Source: Theocolax elegans (lineage: Eukaryota > Arthropoda > Insecta > Hymenoptera > Cerocephalidae). From it: DNA of 64,000 nt. The stretch's first letter is position 1, and every line of letters starts with the position of its first letter. The notes under the pieces are model-generated. The model made no database searches and was not told the DNA's origin. It saw only the letters and a list, made by a program, of their open reading frames with translations. Shown here piece after piece: positions 27,651-38,840 of the stretch. Where the stretch lies: assembly GCA_026168455.1 (NCBI GenBank), contig CM047426.1, positions 80,503,986 to 80,567,985 on the forward strand, in the 5' to 3' direction. A program made the translations under genes and the position numbers.

Positions 27651-28109
27651 TCGGATAATTTTAAACGTATCGCATACTCCTATATTAATTGTTTATCTAA
27701 ATATAGAAATTACTTTCCCTGTACAATTTTATATTTATTAATAATTGATAAGTAGTTTTATTTCACTATTATTTAAATTATTCGTTCGTTTACTTACATT
27801 ATTTGTACAATTATTTTATTATTCATAGTGATAATATTTATATATTAAACGTATTTTGCACAGTGTCACGTACATCGACGCGACTAAATGTGTGAGAAGA
27901 AGTCGGGTGGCCGAAACCAAGTGCAAACAAATGTAATCGCGGACGTTAGCATGCATAGAAAACAATGTTAGAATTTGAGAGTACCAAGAAGTGTTGAACA
28001 TATTTATTTAAATTATTTTGGTCAATAAATACAATATAAATTGAAATCTATGTACTCAAATAGCTTCCGCTTCCATCAGTTCGAATATATAAACATATAT
28101 TTGAATACC

Positions 28110-28350
28110 AGTTTGGTGTCAATGCAACACTGAAAAACGTTGTACTCACCCTTTACGACTTCAGCGCAGTATTGCCAGATAGAGATATTTTTTCTTCATT
28201 GCTTTCACACAGTATGTCATCATTTACATTAGATAATAGGGGGCAGAAAAACCCTAAATGGTAACCCTGCTGCAGCGCCATTTGAAATCAGATAGGACCT
28301 ATAGAATACGATTTACGAAATCAATCGGCACAATGTGGTGAGGGACTTTG
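28110..28350. repeat. Possible unrecognised repeat
   Basis: Two similar segments lie here: CAGCGCAGTATTGCCAGATAG (28161) and CAGCGCCATTTGAAATCAGATAGGA (28274). Base composition is more even than the flanks. There is no coding signal and no clear terminal repeats, so the call is tentative. Confidence 0.25.
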
Positions 28351-30189
28351 GCAAGAAAAAAAAAAATTTTATTTCGTACTGAATTGAGTTCGTACATTGC
28401 GATTTTGGTTAATAAACATTACAATTTTTGTAAAGTACAAATTCAACTTTTATTCGTAATTTGGTAATACGGTTTTCGGTACTCGAGTACTCAGGTTTGC
28501 CTAAAGTGATGATTTGCTTCTCTCTGTTTTCAGCTTTGTGGATAGGAAAACATATACCATGGCCATTAGGCTGTGAAAGAGGTCGCAAAATCTGCAACAT
28601 TGTTTGCGTTTTAGATTATATTGATTGAAAAGGGGAATCAATTCGCCGAAATTAATTCTGTATAGAGGAATAGATAGCTTTCCACATATAAAAAGGTGTG
28701 CGCACTTGTAATAAGGCTTTTTATGAACTGCTTTCTGACGTTTAGTGTACTGTATGATTATTCAAATAAACTTGGTCTAATTTTAATTCGGGTATTTTAT
28801 ATTTATTTTCAACTTCTTTATTATCCTCAAATTGTAATCCATTACACTCTGATTACAATATTTCTTTTTGGTCGCTTCTTTTTAGCTTACCCCTATCCTT
28901 TTTATACGTAACAGCAGTTAACGTTATCAATAAAATCCAGTATTTTTAATTAAGAATGAAAATCGTACATTATATAGCGACATTAATATCGTAAAAATTA
29001 GACAAATACTAAAGTAAAAGCAAATACACAAGAAGCAAATGTAAATAAAAGTTTTACAAAGGTAACGAACAGAACATAATTGAAACAAATATTTTATCGA
29101 TCCCGGAAAGCTATCTGCTTATATCGTTTTTTCGGGAATCAGGACACGAACAACGCAGTCATTTCGTGTTAGTTTGTTCTACTGCTTCACTCTTGTCAGT
29201 TACAATTTTATTGAATTGTCCAGCGTATTTAAATATTTCAATTTTCAATAGTTGAAATATTATATCACAGATTGACCTAAATAATAATAAAAAATATTGT
29301 TTATTATTCTATACAATGATGAATAAATAATTGCTTAAAGTCTCGACTTTTTATTATTCGTAGTTAAACTATTAAAAATTGTATACAATTGTATTAATGT
29401 CGTATGTTTTAGACCTAAATCAAATGTGATCATATCTGTAGTTGTTATGAAGATATATGAGACAAAATGAAAAGTTGGGTTTTATAAAATTCATTTAATT
29501 TTCATTGATAAATATGTCTTAGAGTATAATTTCATATATTAGTTACGCGTACGCTTAATTCTATCTTATTACATAAAATAGGTATAATTTGCTTAAAACA
29601 CTCGCCTTATCAAACGCGGGATTTAACAATTTAGTTTATGTGAAATAATTTTTGTATTTTAAATACTGTATAATTTTTAAGCGCGTATCATCGCTATTTT
29701 TTAAATATTCGTAAATTTTGTTTTATATGCATTTGATTTTTTAGAATGTGCGAAATTCTCATAGATTATATAGTATCTTTATGCTACAATGGGAAAATAT
29801 GGTTTTAACTATTTTTTGTGACAATCGTTTGATTTATAGACGCACAAGAGAAACAAATTTAGTACATCATCCGTCTACCTAGAAGCGTGGACAGTCATAT
29901 TCATCAAAGTAACTTTAGATTCAGTTGGTCAGTCAATGGCATTTTTACATTAGTTAGTTTTAAAAAAGTATGTTAAAGTTCTAAGATGTAATTATGTTGC
30001 CTGTTGCGGTATAGAAAAATATTTTTTCTAAGTTCATTATAATATCAATTACAATAAGCATTTTATAAATAATGTTTTATCGTATATAAAACTATAAATT
30101 AAGAGGTAATTATTTTGTATCACAAAATAATCTTTCCATTGGAAAATTTTAAACTCTTTGGCTCATCAAAGAAGGAAAGGTCAAGCGAG

Positions 30190-30690
30190 TTAAATCACGA
30201 AAATGCAACGATCAATCAACGTCCAAGAGTAACCCTAAAATTCGTAATATCAGTTCACTATAGCCCCCGCGAACGGGCAATCGCACTGACAAGGATACTC
30301 TTGATTGATTCTCCCAAGGCAAACACGGGTTAGACGACGTCGTTTCCCGCCCACCCGTCCTCGTGCACGCATAAACCGACCGGGAAAGATCAGATTCACG
30401 GTGGTGTAAGGCGATAGGATGGTAGGGATGTAGCGCACCGATGATTCGATTACCGATCGACAAAGGATAAGAGGCCCCTTACGACTCGCCTCGAAAAGTA
30501 CGATATCGAATTTCATCGTCGCGTCGATGGGAAATAATAAACAACACTTTGCCAACGTTATGATAGCGACGCGCACTCTCGATGGTTACACGATGCCATG
30601 TTTAACGTTGGAATTCGATTTCCCAGCTATGGGACACACGCGTGTTTTGGGGTTGCTTCTTTTATCTGCCGCCTCGTATAATGCTGTTTG
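30190..30690. other. GC/CpG-rich island
   Basis: Unique CpG-rich sequence (CCCCCGCGAACGGGCAATCG, GACGACGTCGTTTCCCGCCC). Frames on both strands overlap and none is recognisable. Noncoding regulatory candidate. Confidence 0.35.
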
Positions 30691-32269
30691 GATATTCCGC
30701 TTTATGCAATCGACCGTTGTTGCCTTTGATATACTTGTTGATTTTATGAAGCAGCGCATTTTAACGATGTTTGATTTATGGATACTACATATATATGTAT
30801 ATACGTTACCTCACGTGTTTTTTATAATGCTTAGTTGCACTAGCGATTTATAGATAAATTGCAAAATATGTATATCTACAAAAATTTATTGTCTCGCATT
30901 TCGTTTTTTAAACATTTTACACGATATACATATATTCTATATAGGTTTACGTTATACAAATATTTCTTATACACATATGTATATTTAAACAATGAAAAAA
31001 AATATAGTTGACTTAGTTTCTTGGGCCGTATATAAAACGTGTGTGCACTTAATGCGATCGCGATAAAAAGTGATGTTTCCAAAAATATAGTTTCTTTAAA
31101 TCAGTCGGAAAATTTCTGTGACCTAGTTCTCAACTTTTCTCTTTTGACTAAAAAGTGTAATGGCGCTTTATTTCAAAAGTATCAGACAGTCGTTAAATAG
31201 ACGGAGATATGCTCACCTACTTTTTTTCTCTTAATTTTGTACAAAGAAAGCCGAGTTTGTGATTTATGTCATCTTAAAAAATTCACTTTTTCCCGTGTAA
31301 ATTTTAAAAATTAAAATTATTCTCACGATTTACATGATATTTTTGTGCACCAAGGGATTTGTATTTTGAATTCATTATAAAATAGCAAACGAGACGGCAA
31401 ATAATATATATAATATATATGAGTACATATTTTTCGCTTGTGTTTTCAATAGTGCAACTCTCTAAATATTAATAGCATTATTAAGACATTATAAGTATTT
31501 CTAAGAAAATTATAGTTTTTAAACATCAGTCTAAAGTAGTAAAATATGGAAGAACTATATTTAAGACATTTATGGAAATCTTAACGAATTAATATTGTAA
31601 ATTTGAAATTACTCTTTTGTGGCATTGCATGCTAGCTTATTATCGTTTCGCAATTAACGTCACGAATATCTCCTTACATTGCATGCAACAACAACACTGT
31701 AAAGAAATTCGTGTATACTTTATACTTTCTTTCGAATATTTGCATTTATTTGATTAAAATCGAAGAGATATCCTTTCAAATTAAATTTTATATTTTTGAA
31801 GGCTGTAAATGCATCGATAATTATTATAAAGTATAAAGAATATTTGACAAGTTGATTGTCGTGAGCTATATAAGATTTTAAAGTAAAAGTTACTGTTGTA
31901 TCAGATTTTGAGAACAAATCTTTTGTTCAGACTGTAAGTAACAAGTAAATATTTCTACACGATGAATATAATATTTGTTCATAATCTAAACACTAAAATA
32001 CAAATCCTGAAATGTACACCATATGAGTTTGTAAAAACACTATTTGTTGCTACATAATTACGAAATAAATAGTAAACGATTTAGTAGTAATACAATTATA
32101 TTCTTATAAAGTTATAAATCATAAATGAAAATAAATGCGCATTAAGCAGTAATTACTTTCACATTTACTGTCGTCAACGAAAGCAACTTATCGACAGATC
32201 AGCTAAAGAAATAGAACAGTTTAAAATATTTTCAGGCGGTAACAGACATATAAAATCGAGTTCCACAAC

Positions 32270-32670
32270 ATTCCGTCGATCGGGCTTTCGTCGAAGAAGA
32301 AATAATTTCCGGCGCAAAAGTCACTCGGGGGAAGAAACGTGCAGCAGCTGCTCGATTAGTAAATTGACAGGGAGCAGTACATGTGTACAGGTGCGCGCGA
32401 GCGCGCCCGCGGAAGGAGGTGATCAGTCATATCGATCGGCTGCATCGATTCAAGATGCGCCAGTCGTGATAAAGGAAAATCGGTCACGCGACACGCGTAA
32501 TTGCACGTCCGACCACGTTGTCTCTCCCTTTTTTCGCTCCTTCACAATTGGGTTTCCTGGGTTTCTACCTCTGAAAGCTAATTTCGTTAAAACGAAGAAC
32601 TTTCTGCGAAAAAACGTGCTTAAAAAATGGGCGTTTTGCACGAGTGCGTTGTCTACTTTGAAGAGTCGAT
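32270..32670. other. GC/CpG-rich island about 0.8 kb upstream of the beat-like exon
   Basis: Unique sequence with GGTGCGCGCGAGCGCGCCCG and repeated ATCGAT-type words (CATATCGATCGGCTGCATCG). A 103-codon + frame has no recognisable domain. Its position within 1.2 kb of the exon makes an intronic regulatory element plausible. Confidence 0.35.
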
Positions 32671-33414
32671 CGTAAGCCTTCTTATATACATATTTTTTTT
32701 AAACTAGGACTTCTTGTTGTTTCAAACAATATTACTTAAGGGTAAGAGTGACATGCTTACTTCTACATTACATTCTAAGAGATATTCATTTGTTGTAGTT
32801 ATATTTTTTGAGTTAACATAAATTTGCATCTTTTTCAATAAATAAATTGTTATTTATTTATTATTTATATATAATTTCACGCTTCGTAGAAAGCAATGAA
32901 GCACAACAAAACTATCAGCTAGTTTCATGCATAGGAAAAATACCAAATTTTTGTTTACAAAATAAAGATGAAAACTCGTTAAAAAATAATCTACATACTA
33001 GATAATTTAAAAATTTGCATGAAAATTTTAAAACGGATTTTTAGCACAGTCAGTGAGTTTGACAGTAATTTCCGTCTGCGAAAAGGTTGAAATACATTTT
33101 TAGAAAATTAAATATTTTCAATTTAGTCGAATGTCTATCATAAAAAGGCAGTTATTCTTTTTATTCGAAAGCTTTTCATCATTTCACTCGAGAAAAATAT
33201 GTATAACCACATAAAATCTGCTTTTACTGGGGTCAAGCGGTTAAATTCACCTCCTTATTTATTGTCAATATCCGAATCTTAACGTCCCATTCCTCTTTAT
33301 TAAGTCTTGAGCACCAAAAAAAAAAGCGAAAAAAAAGAAAAATAGGAAGTAGCGTCGAATCTAAAAAAATAGAGTCGGTAAAAAAGACGGATCTCCGAAA
33401 ACATGAAAGCCCAT

Positions 33415-33438
33415 TAATCTCGTCTTTCTCGGTTGCAG
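33415..33438 (+). promoter_or_regulatory. Splice acceptor of the beat-like exon
   Basis: A candidate branch-point stretch (CATTAATC, about 33411-33418) is followed by a pyrimidine-rich run and TTGCAG directly before the coding exon. Using the AG at 33437-33438 leaves one base to complete a split codon and then the Tyr-Glu-Leu frame expected of Beat proteins. Confidence 0.75.
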
Positions 33439-33562
33439 GTACGAATTGGGATCGGATAAGCTGTACTCTGTCTCCTGGTACAAGGACAACGAGCACATCT
33501 ATAAGTTCACCGAGTCGAACAAGGAAAAGCTGGTTTTCGCAGTGGAGGGCGTGAAGATTGAT
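33439..33562 (+). CDS. Internal exon of a Beaten path (Beat) family immunoglobulin-domain protein (partial gene)
   Basis: The reading frame beginning at 33440 encodes 41 residues starting YELGSDKLYSVSWYKDN and ending VEGVKID. The LYSV-x-WYKD core, with the invariant tryptophan of the Ig C strand, followed by an aromatic-rich stretch (HIYKF) and a [FV]-x-V-x-GV-x-[IV]-D ending, is the signature of the first Ig domain of insect Beat proteins. These are cell-surface or secreted proteins that bind Sidestep-type partners in motor-axon guidance and synaptic matching. Splice sites fit: a pyrimidine-rich stretch ending TTGCAG lies just before 33439 and GTAAGT starts at 33563. The upstream intron is phase 2 and the downstream one phase 0. 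The first Ig cysteine should lie in the preceding exon, typically one residue before the YEL, and the second in the following exon; neither was found here. The usual FYRY-type segment is divergent (HIYKF), so I do not assign a subtype. The frame stays open into the intron to about 33673 through a poly-C tract, which is intron read-through. Confidence 0.85.
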
Positions 33563-33570
33563 GTAAGTAG
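33563..33570 (+). promoter_or_regulatory. Splice donor of the beat-like exon
   Basis: GTAAGTAG follows the GAT (Asp) codon directly and is close to the consensus donor. Splicing here ends the exon in phase 0, where the Beat homology stops. Confidence 0.8.
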
Positions 33571-34040
33571 AGCGAGAAAAGAAATCGGCGTCGCGAATGC
33601 CCACCACCTTCCCCCTCCCCCCCCCCCCCTACCGCCGTATCCTATCGACGGAGAGCAATCAGATCCCCCTTAATTCGATTGCTCGTCCGGGTTGCTTAAA
33701 GAAATCGTTCTGGGAGGGTAGCAACAAGGACAAAAAATCGGGCGGTCTCTGGCGTAGCTGGAGATAAAATCGAATGACTCGTACGGGGGAAATCCTCCAT
33801 GAGAGCTTTTCCTCGTATACGACCGAAGAGAGGCTCAACCTTTAACGGTCGCGGGGCTTTCGCGAGCCGAAGTCCGCTGATCTCTTCAAACGCACGCGAC
33901 GAGGGACTCGAAGTAGTAAAAGTCCGTGGACGCTCGGACGAGTGTCTAATGCCCTGCGCTAATGCACTTGCGCGGGCGCTTATTCGGGAAATATCGCAAG
34001 CGAATCCTCGTGCAGCTCTAGAATTTATCTTCCTCCGTTG
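33571..34040. other. GC-rich island immediately downstream of the exon
   Basis: Contains a C-rich tract (33609-33629) and a unique CpG-rich segment to about 34040. An 81-codon + frame (33799-34044) has no recognisable domain and no convincing splice acceptor before it. Confidence 0.35.
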
Positions 34041-34899
34041 TTAAGGGAGTCCATTTGTGAGCTCGAACGACTGTCCATGGATAGAAATTTGTAAGAGTAT
34101 AATGCTGATAGGGCTCCTATTCGATTCGGCTTCTTTGAGGGATTCTAATGCTTTCTATATTGACGAAATAACAGTTTTTTTTAACCATTCGACGAGAATA
34201 TTAAAGGGAAAAAATTACAATATTAGACATTTTAGTAGTTAACAAATTTTGTTTAAACACCCATTTTTATACAGTTATATTAAAATTAATTAAATAATTA
34301 ATTAAAATAATTGTTAATACAATTTTAATAAAACTAATAATATAAGTATAAAACCCACATAAATGGTAAATATAATCATTTTCTTATAGAAAATAAAATA
34401 TTGATAATTAAACTAAGCCTACAATAAATAATTAAACAAATCTATTGATTTATTATTGAAAAAAAATTAAGTTAAAAATTAAGTTTCTTGAGCGCAGGTA
34501 AACTAAGATATACTATTATTAACTTTCACCATAAAAAATGAGAATCATTTCAGATTAAGAAAGTTATACCTTTAATTGCTAAATGAAAGCTAGCCATAGA
34601 AAATGTGCATATAAAAAGAACAAGAACATCGAAAACCAGTTGTCGGAATAACAAGTAAAATAATTTTTCATAAAGTAAAAAGTAATATCATCGTTACTTA
34701 TGTACATAGGTATAAGCTTGTTCTAATTTTATTTAATTTTATGAAAGCAGGAGTTTCATAAAGAAAACGGAAACACGCAATTAAAAAATTTAATTTTAAC
34801 TTACAATTTTACTTTCAGTTACGAAAATTTACGTAATTCTACAAAATCCCATGTACTAGCTTATTCCAACATACAATTTTAAAGTTATTAAAAGTCCGA

Positions 34900-35640
34900 A
34901 GTTACCTTCGCAAATTCCCTCTTTTAATTTACGAGAAAGGCTTTGGTTCGACGCTTCGCTCTTGCCACAATCAATTACTACACGACCGAGAAATTTGATT
35001 GAATCAAAGGTATCAGCAGGTAGATACGTCCGAAGGCGTCTAGAGTAGATGCTCCTTTGAAGATTTATCCTTGGTCCATCGACGGTACTCTCTCTCAGAT
35101 ATCACCAAGAGGCTCAAAATTTCGATCCAAAGCGTAACCTAAAGACCGACCAATAGAATATCTCTTTCTCCGTAGCGAAGCCCTGACCAAAGTCGTATTT
35201 CGATCGCTTGCACGACTCGATACGGATGTGCGGCACGAGCCCGACAAAGTGCATCCCAATGCTTGATCTATTCCCGCCATCTGCGCGAAAAATCTACCCC
35301 CTCGACGGCTAGTTTGTTGCGCCGATGTACTTTGAGGGATACGCGTTTAAAATTGATGCCGGCAAAGAGCTCGATTTGATTGCTACTCTCGCTCGTTTCC
35401 TTCCCTTTTCATCTTTTTTTCCCCGTGCTTCTTTTTTTCGGCCGCTACATCTTCTACCCGCTAGCTTCCTTTTTTTCGTGCTTGACTTCCCCCAGCGTAC
35501 CGGAAACGGAATTACAGAACGCTGCGCCGGTCTTTGGTTACGAATTGGGTGTAGCGCGAGGAAAAATCTCGGGTGTGCGCGCGTTTAAAGATGAATATTT
35601 ATGGCTACGAAGGCTTTGAACCAAGCTTTACGAACTGGAA
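34900..35640. other. GC-rich island
   Basis: Unique CpG-containing sequence at 34930-35360, then T/C-rich sequence to 35470 and another CpG-rich segment (TACCGGAAACGGAATTACAG). Frames are short and unrecognised on both strands. Noncoding candidate. Confidence 0.35.
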
Positions 35641-37179
35641 ATATTGCGGGGTTACGTAGGCGCATTAATTAAACGGTTCAAAATAATTTTTAATCGATTG
35701 GTGTGTATATAAATAAAAAATCTATTGTAAACTCATATTTAACTCTGTAAAATATAATTTTAATCATTTTTTTTTCATTATTTTTAAACTAGGTACCTAA
35801 GCTCGAATTTCGGTAGCGATTTGTCAGATCGTTGGTCTATAATGATGTAATTGGTCAAAAGATACACAAAATTTCCACTGAAGTAACACACAGAATATTG
35901 CTTTTCATTTGATCTATTTTTAAAGGATTAACAGAGTAGTTAAATATAACGTACGTGTAATGTGAAATGCTTAATGTATGTAATTATTAAATTTCTTGTA
36001 CATACACTTAAAAATATATTTGCACGCATTGAACGCAAAAAAATTATAAAGAAATACCGCAAATTTAAATAAATTGTAGTAAATATTTACATTATTTTTT
36101 ACTTTTACAAATTTAAAGTTAATTAACTTCTAGTTTCTAGTTAACCTTCTTTATATTTTCTCAATAAAATATGTAAACCATGATAGTATAACATTTCTAC
36201 TGCATGATTAAGAATGAAGTAATGCAATATAATAAATTAAGATGTTATTATATGTATACTAATTAACCACAATTATTATCTTATACTTGAAGGTTATTGG
36301 TATTTGGTGAGAAATAAAGCCAACAATTTAGTTGGCGATATTTCAATAGTGCTTTACACTCTTATTGTGTTAATTTGTGTTAACACAGTTTTTGTATTAA
36401 TTTTCTATGTTAGCCTGTATTTATTTATTTGATTATTTATTAATTTACAATATTAAGTTGTAAAATGGTTTTTAGTCAATATCAATGATATAAGGACACA
36501 CTGAAAAATAGAATTAATTTAAAATAGAGTTAATTTTGTGAAATATAATTTTTATCTAATTTTGTAGAATGTTGTTTATTTTTAATTCTATTTTTAAATT
36601 ATTTTATAAACGAACTAATTAGGTATAACCTTAAATTCAGTATGAACTTGTAATGAAATGTAATGAAATTAATGATGTTTTGAACATCCAACTTCACATT
36701 ACGAATAAGTATCATGTATTTTTTGTTAAATAAGTAATAAATAACAATTATAATTGTATATATAAACTTAATTATAAAGGTACAGCCAAAATTTTTGGTT
36801 TTATTGCTCAACAAATACCAACAACTTTCACATATAAAATATAACTCTTGGGGAAAACTGGTGCTAAATGCACAATTTGTATTAAAAATTGTTTATATTT
36901 TTATTGAATTGCGTAAATAAAGTTTAAAGTAGTTATATTTTGATAATGACATAATACGTACAGGTATTCTCTCAAGCATAAAAATACTATCATATAAGCC
37001 AACACGGTAAATAAATATATCAAAGAACGAATATTAAATGAAATATAAGTTTCGTGGGAGTTGACGTAGAGTTGACTAATCGTAAAGTCAGAATGCGAAT
37101 CGGAATTTTAACGACTTGTATAATCGAATATTGAAGTTAAACAGAGAGATTGAACGCTGATAAACCACAAGCGGCATCA

Positions 37180-37760
37180 TAATTTTGGTAAGCGCGACAG
37201 CCATACATCCCAATCGCAACAAGCAAACTTATTAAACTTGAGTTATTGCGGGTCTCTGGCAGAGCCGCAAAACGCCCGTCCATAAATTACTCGGTCCCAA
37301 CAATGAGATTCACCGACGCGTCACTGGGCGCAAACCTCATTACATCTGGCGCGCGGTCATATCACCTAGTAAGCAAGAAAGGCTACTAATTCGGGCCAAT
37401 GTAATGGATTCTAAAATCACTCGGCAGGCGCGTTATTGTCGTGACGGGTAACCTCTTCGCGACCGTAAGGGTCCGTCGCAATGGGGAAACCATGGAAATG
37501 CGTTCCCTTGAGGAAGCGGCTTATCGACCAACGCCACCCATTTGCGGTTCCAGTAGCCGAATGGCCTCTCACTCTCGGATCCCTCTTACCGCTTTGTAGC
37601 AAACGCGTATGACAGTAAAGTGAGACGGAATGACGTTTAACCGCGAGCACCGCCGGCCTCTTTGACGTTTCCCTTCGCGTTTGCGTCGAGGCGCCAGTTT
37701 GGAATTACGCATAGCGTACCACGATAGGGTGACGATTTTCACTTCCCTGCATCTCGGTTA
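37180..37760. other. GC-rich island, unusually non-repetitive
   Basis: About 580 bp of balanced-composition, non-repetitive sequence with no simple repeats, flanked by AT-rich DNA. A 77-codon minus frame (37417-37650) lacks recognisable motifs. Candidate conserved noncoding element. Confidence 0.4.
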
Positions 37761-38445
37761 CTTGAGTTCATTACCGCTATTTATCGCGCGGGATAACAAA
37801 TATTTTTAACTTATTTATTATGGTATCACCTTTCATTTAATTATATTAAAATATCTCACATAGATTCTCGTGGGCCATCAATACATTATTCCATGAATAA
37901 TTGACCTGAAACATTATAGCACCTATTCCATAATCATAAACTGCTAATTGTATCTCTTGGTTTGATTGCATTGAGACACATAATTATTTTTTTATAAATG
38001 AATATTGAGCGACAATTTAACTATTGCGACTGTAAATTTCTTTATAATAAAACTACTGTACAGTAAAAGATACAGAGTTGAGATCGTGGAACTAAACTAA
38101 ATTATGAGAATATATATTAAAATGTTAGCTGATCTTTTGATAATTGTTGAGATATCTATAATTACTGTTTGAAAATCAAGTCTCGATAATATATAATTAG
38201 TCCATAGATCTAATAATTGAATTAATCGTGAAAGAAACTATAACGAGATATTAATATTAACGTCTAGTTATATAAGTATGTTAATCTGAATTATGTAAAC
38301 TGCAGATAACATCTATAATAACAATAAAATGTCTAATCTGTACATGTAGTCATAATTTTACTTTCTAATCTTTATTTAATTGCCGTTTTTTTTAAAAAAC
38401 ATGTATACCAGATTTAAAAATCGTAAAGTATATTATGCTCAGTAT

Positions 38446-38557
38446 TATGACACTGTTGGAGGAGATGGTTTTCTACCTTGCACGAGGTTGTTCGCTCGAG
38501 CGAAGCGAGTGAGAACATCGAGAAAGGTAAAAAAACACCTCTCATAACAGTTTCATA
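38446..38557. repeat. 112-bp near-perfect inverted repeat (hairpin, MITE-like)
   Basis: The left arm (TATGACACTGTTGGAGGAG..., through CTACCTTGCACGAGGTTG to TTCGCTCG) pairs with the right arm (CGAGTGAGAACATCG, AAGGTAAAAAAACACC, CTCATAACAGTTTCATA) over about 53 bases each, with roughly a dozen mismatches and almost no loop. The centre is near 38501. A short foldback transposon (MITE) is the likeliest explanation; a hairpin RNA precursor is an alternative. No clear target-site duplication was found. Confidence 0.75.
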
Positions 38558-38664
38558 CAATATTTTATAGTATTTGAACCTCAAAATCTGAAATGAAATT
38601 GAAATTTTGAAGTTAAAATGATATAAAACAATTATACTATTAGTTTATTAGTAAAACCAACAGA

Positions 38665-38840
38665 GGATTTCAAGAGTTCAATCGGTATGATGATGGGACT
38701 TAACTCGAAGATCCCGGATTCGATTCTCAGTCTTTGTCGATTCATATAAAAACCGCTGTAGAATCTATTTTCTAGGAGTGCTTTGTTGACAAACATTTCG
38801 AATACCCGCGCCGTTCATCAGCTTCGATATGGAAGTAGAG
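38665..38840 (+). repeat. Diverged tRNA-derived SINE
   Basis: Box B-like GGATTCGATTCTC (38716-38728) is preceded by a decayed tRNA-like head (TTCAATCGGTATGATGATGG) and followed by GTCGATTCATATAAAAACCGCTGTAGAAT, GGAGTGCTTTGTTGACAAACAT and GCCGTTCATCAGC. The order matches the SINE at 24723-24933. No intact duplication or A-tail; an older copy. Confidence 0.75.

Larger units (their letters stand above)
24934..33438. other. Mostly AT-rich noncoding sequence with GC islands (probably beat-like intron)
   Basis: GC-richer islands lie at about 25970-26110, 27220-27650, 30190-30690 and 32270-32670. A moderately complex segment at 28110-28350 may be an unrecognised repeat. The rest is AT-rich. No exon is supported until 33439. 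Confidence 0.55.
33571..38445. other. Intronic sequence downstream of the beat-like exon, with three GC islands
   Basis: Islands lie at about 33571-34040, 34900-35640 and 37180-37760, separated by strongly AT-rich DNA (34230-34890 and 35650-37170) with no recognised feature. The expected next Ig exon, encoding the second cysteine, was not recognised. Confidence 0.5.

Noticed and set aside
33446..33673. 75-codon open frame continuing past the beat-like exon
   Set aside because: The part after 33562 is intron read-through: homology ends at a consensus GTAAGT and the extension is proline-rich from a poly-C tract.
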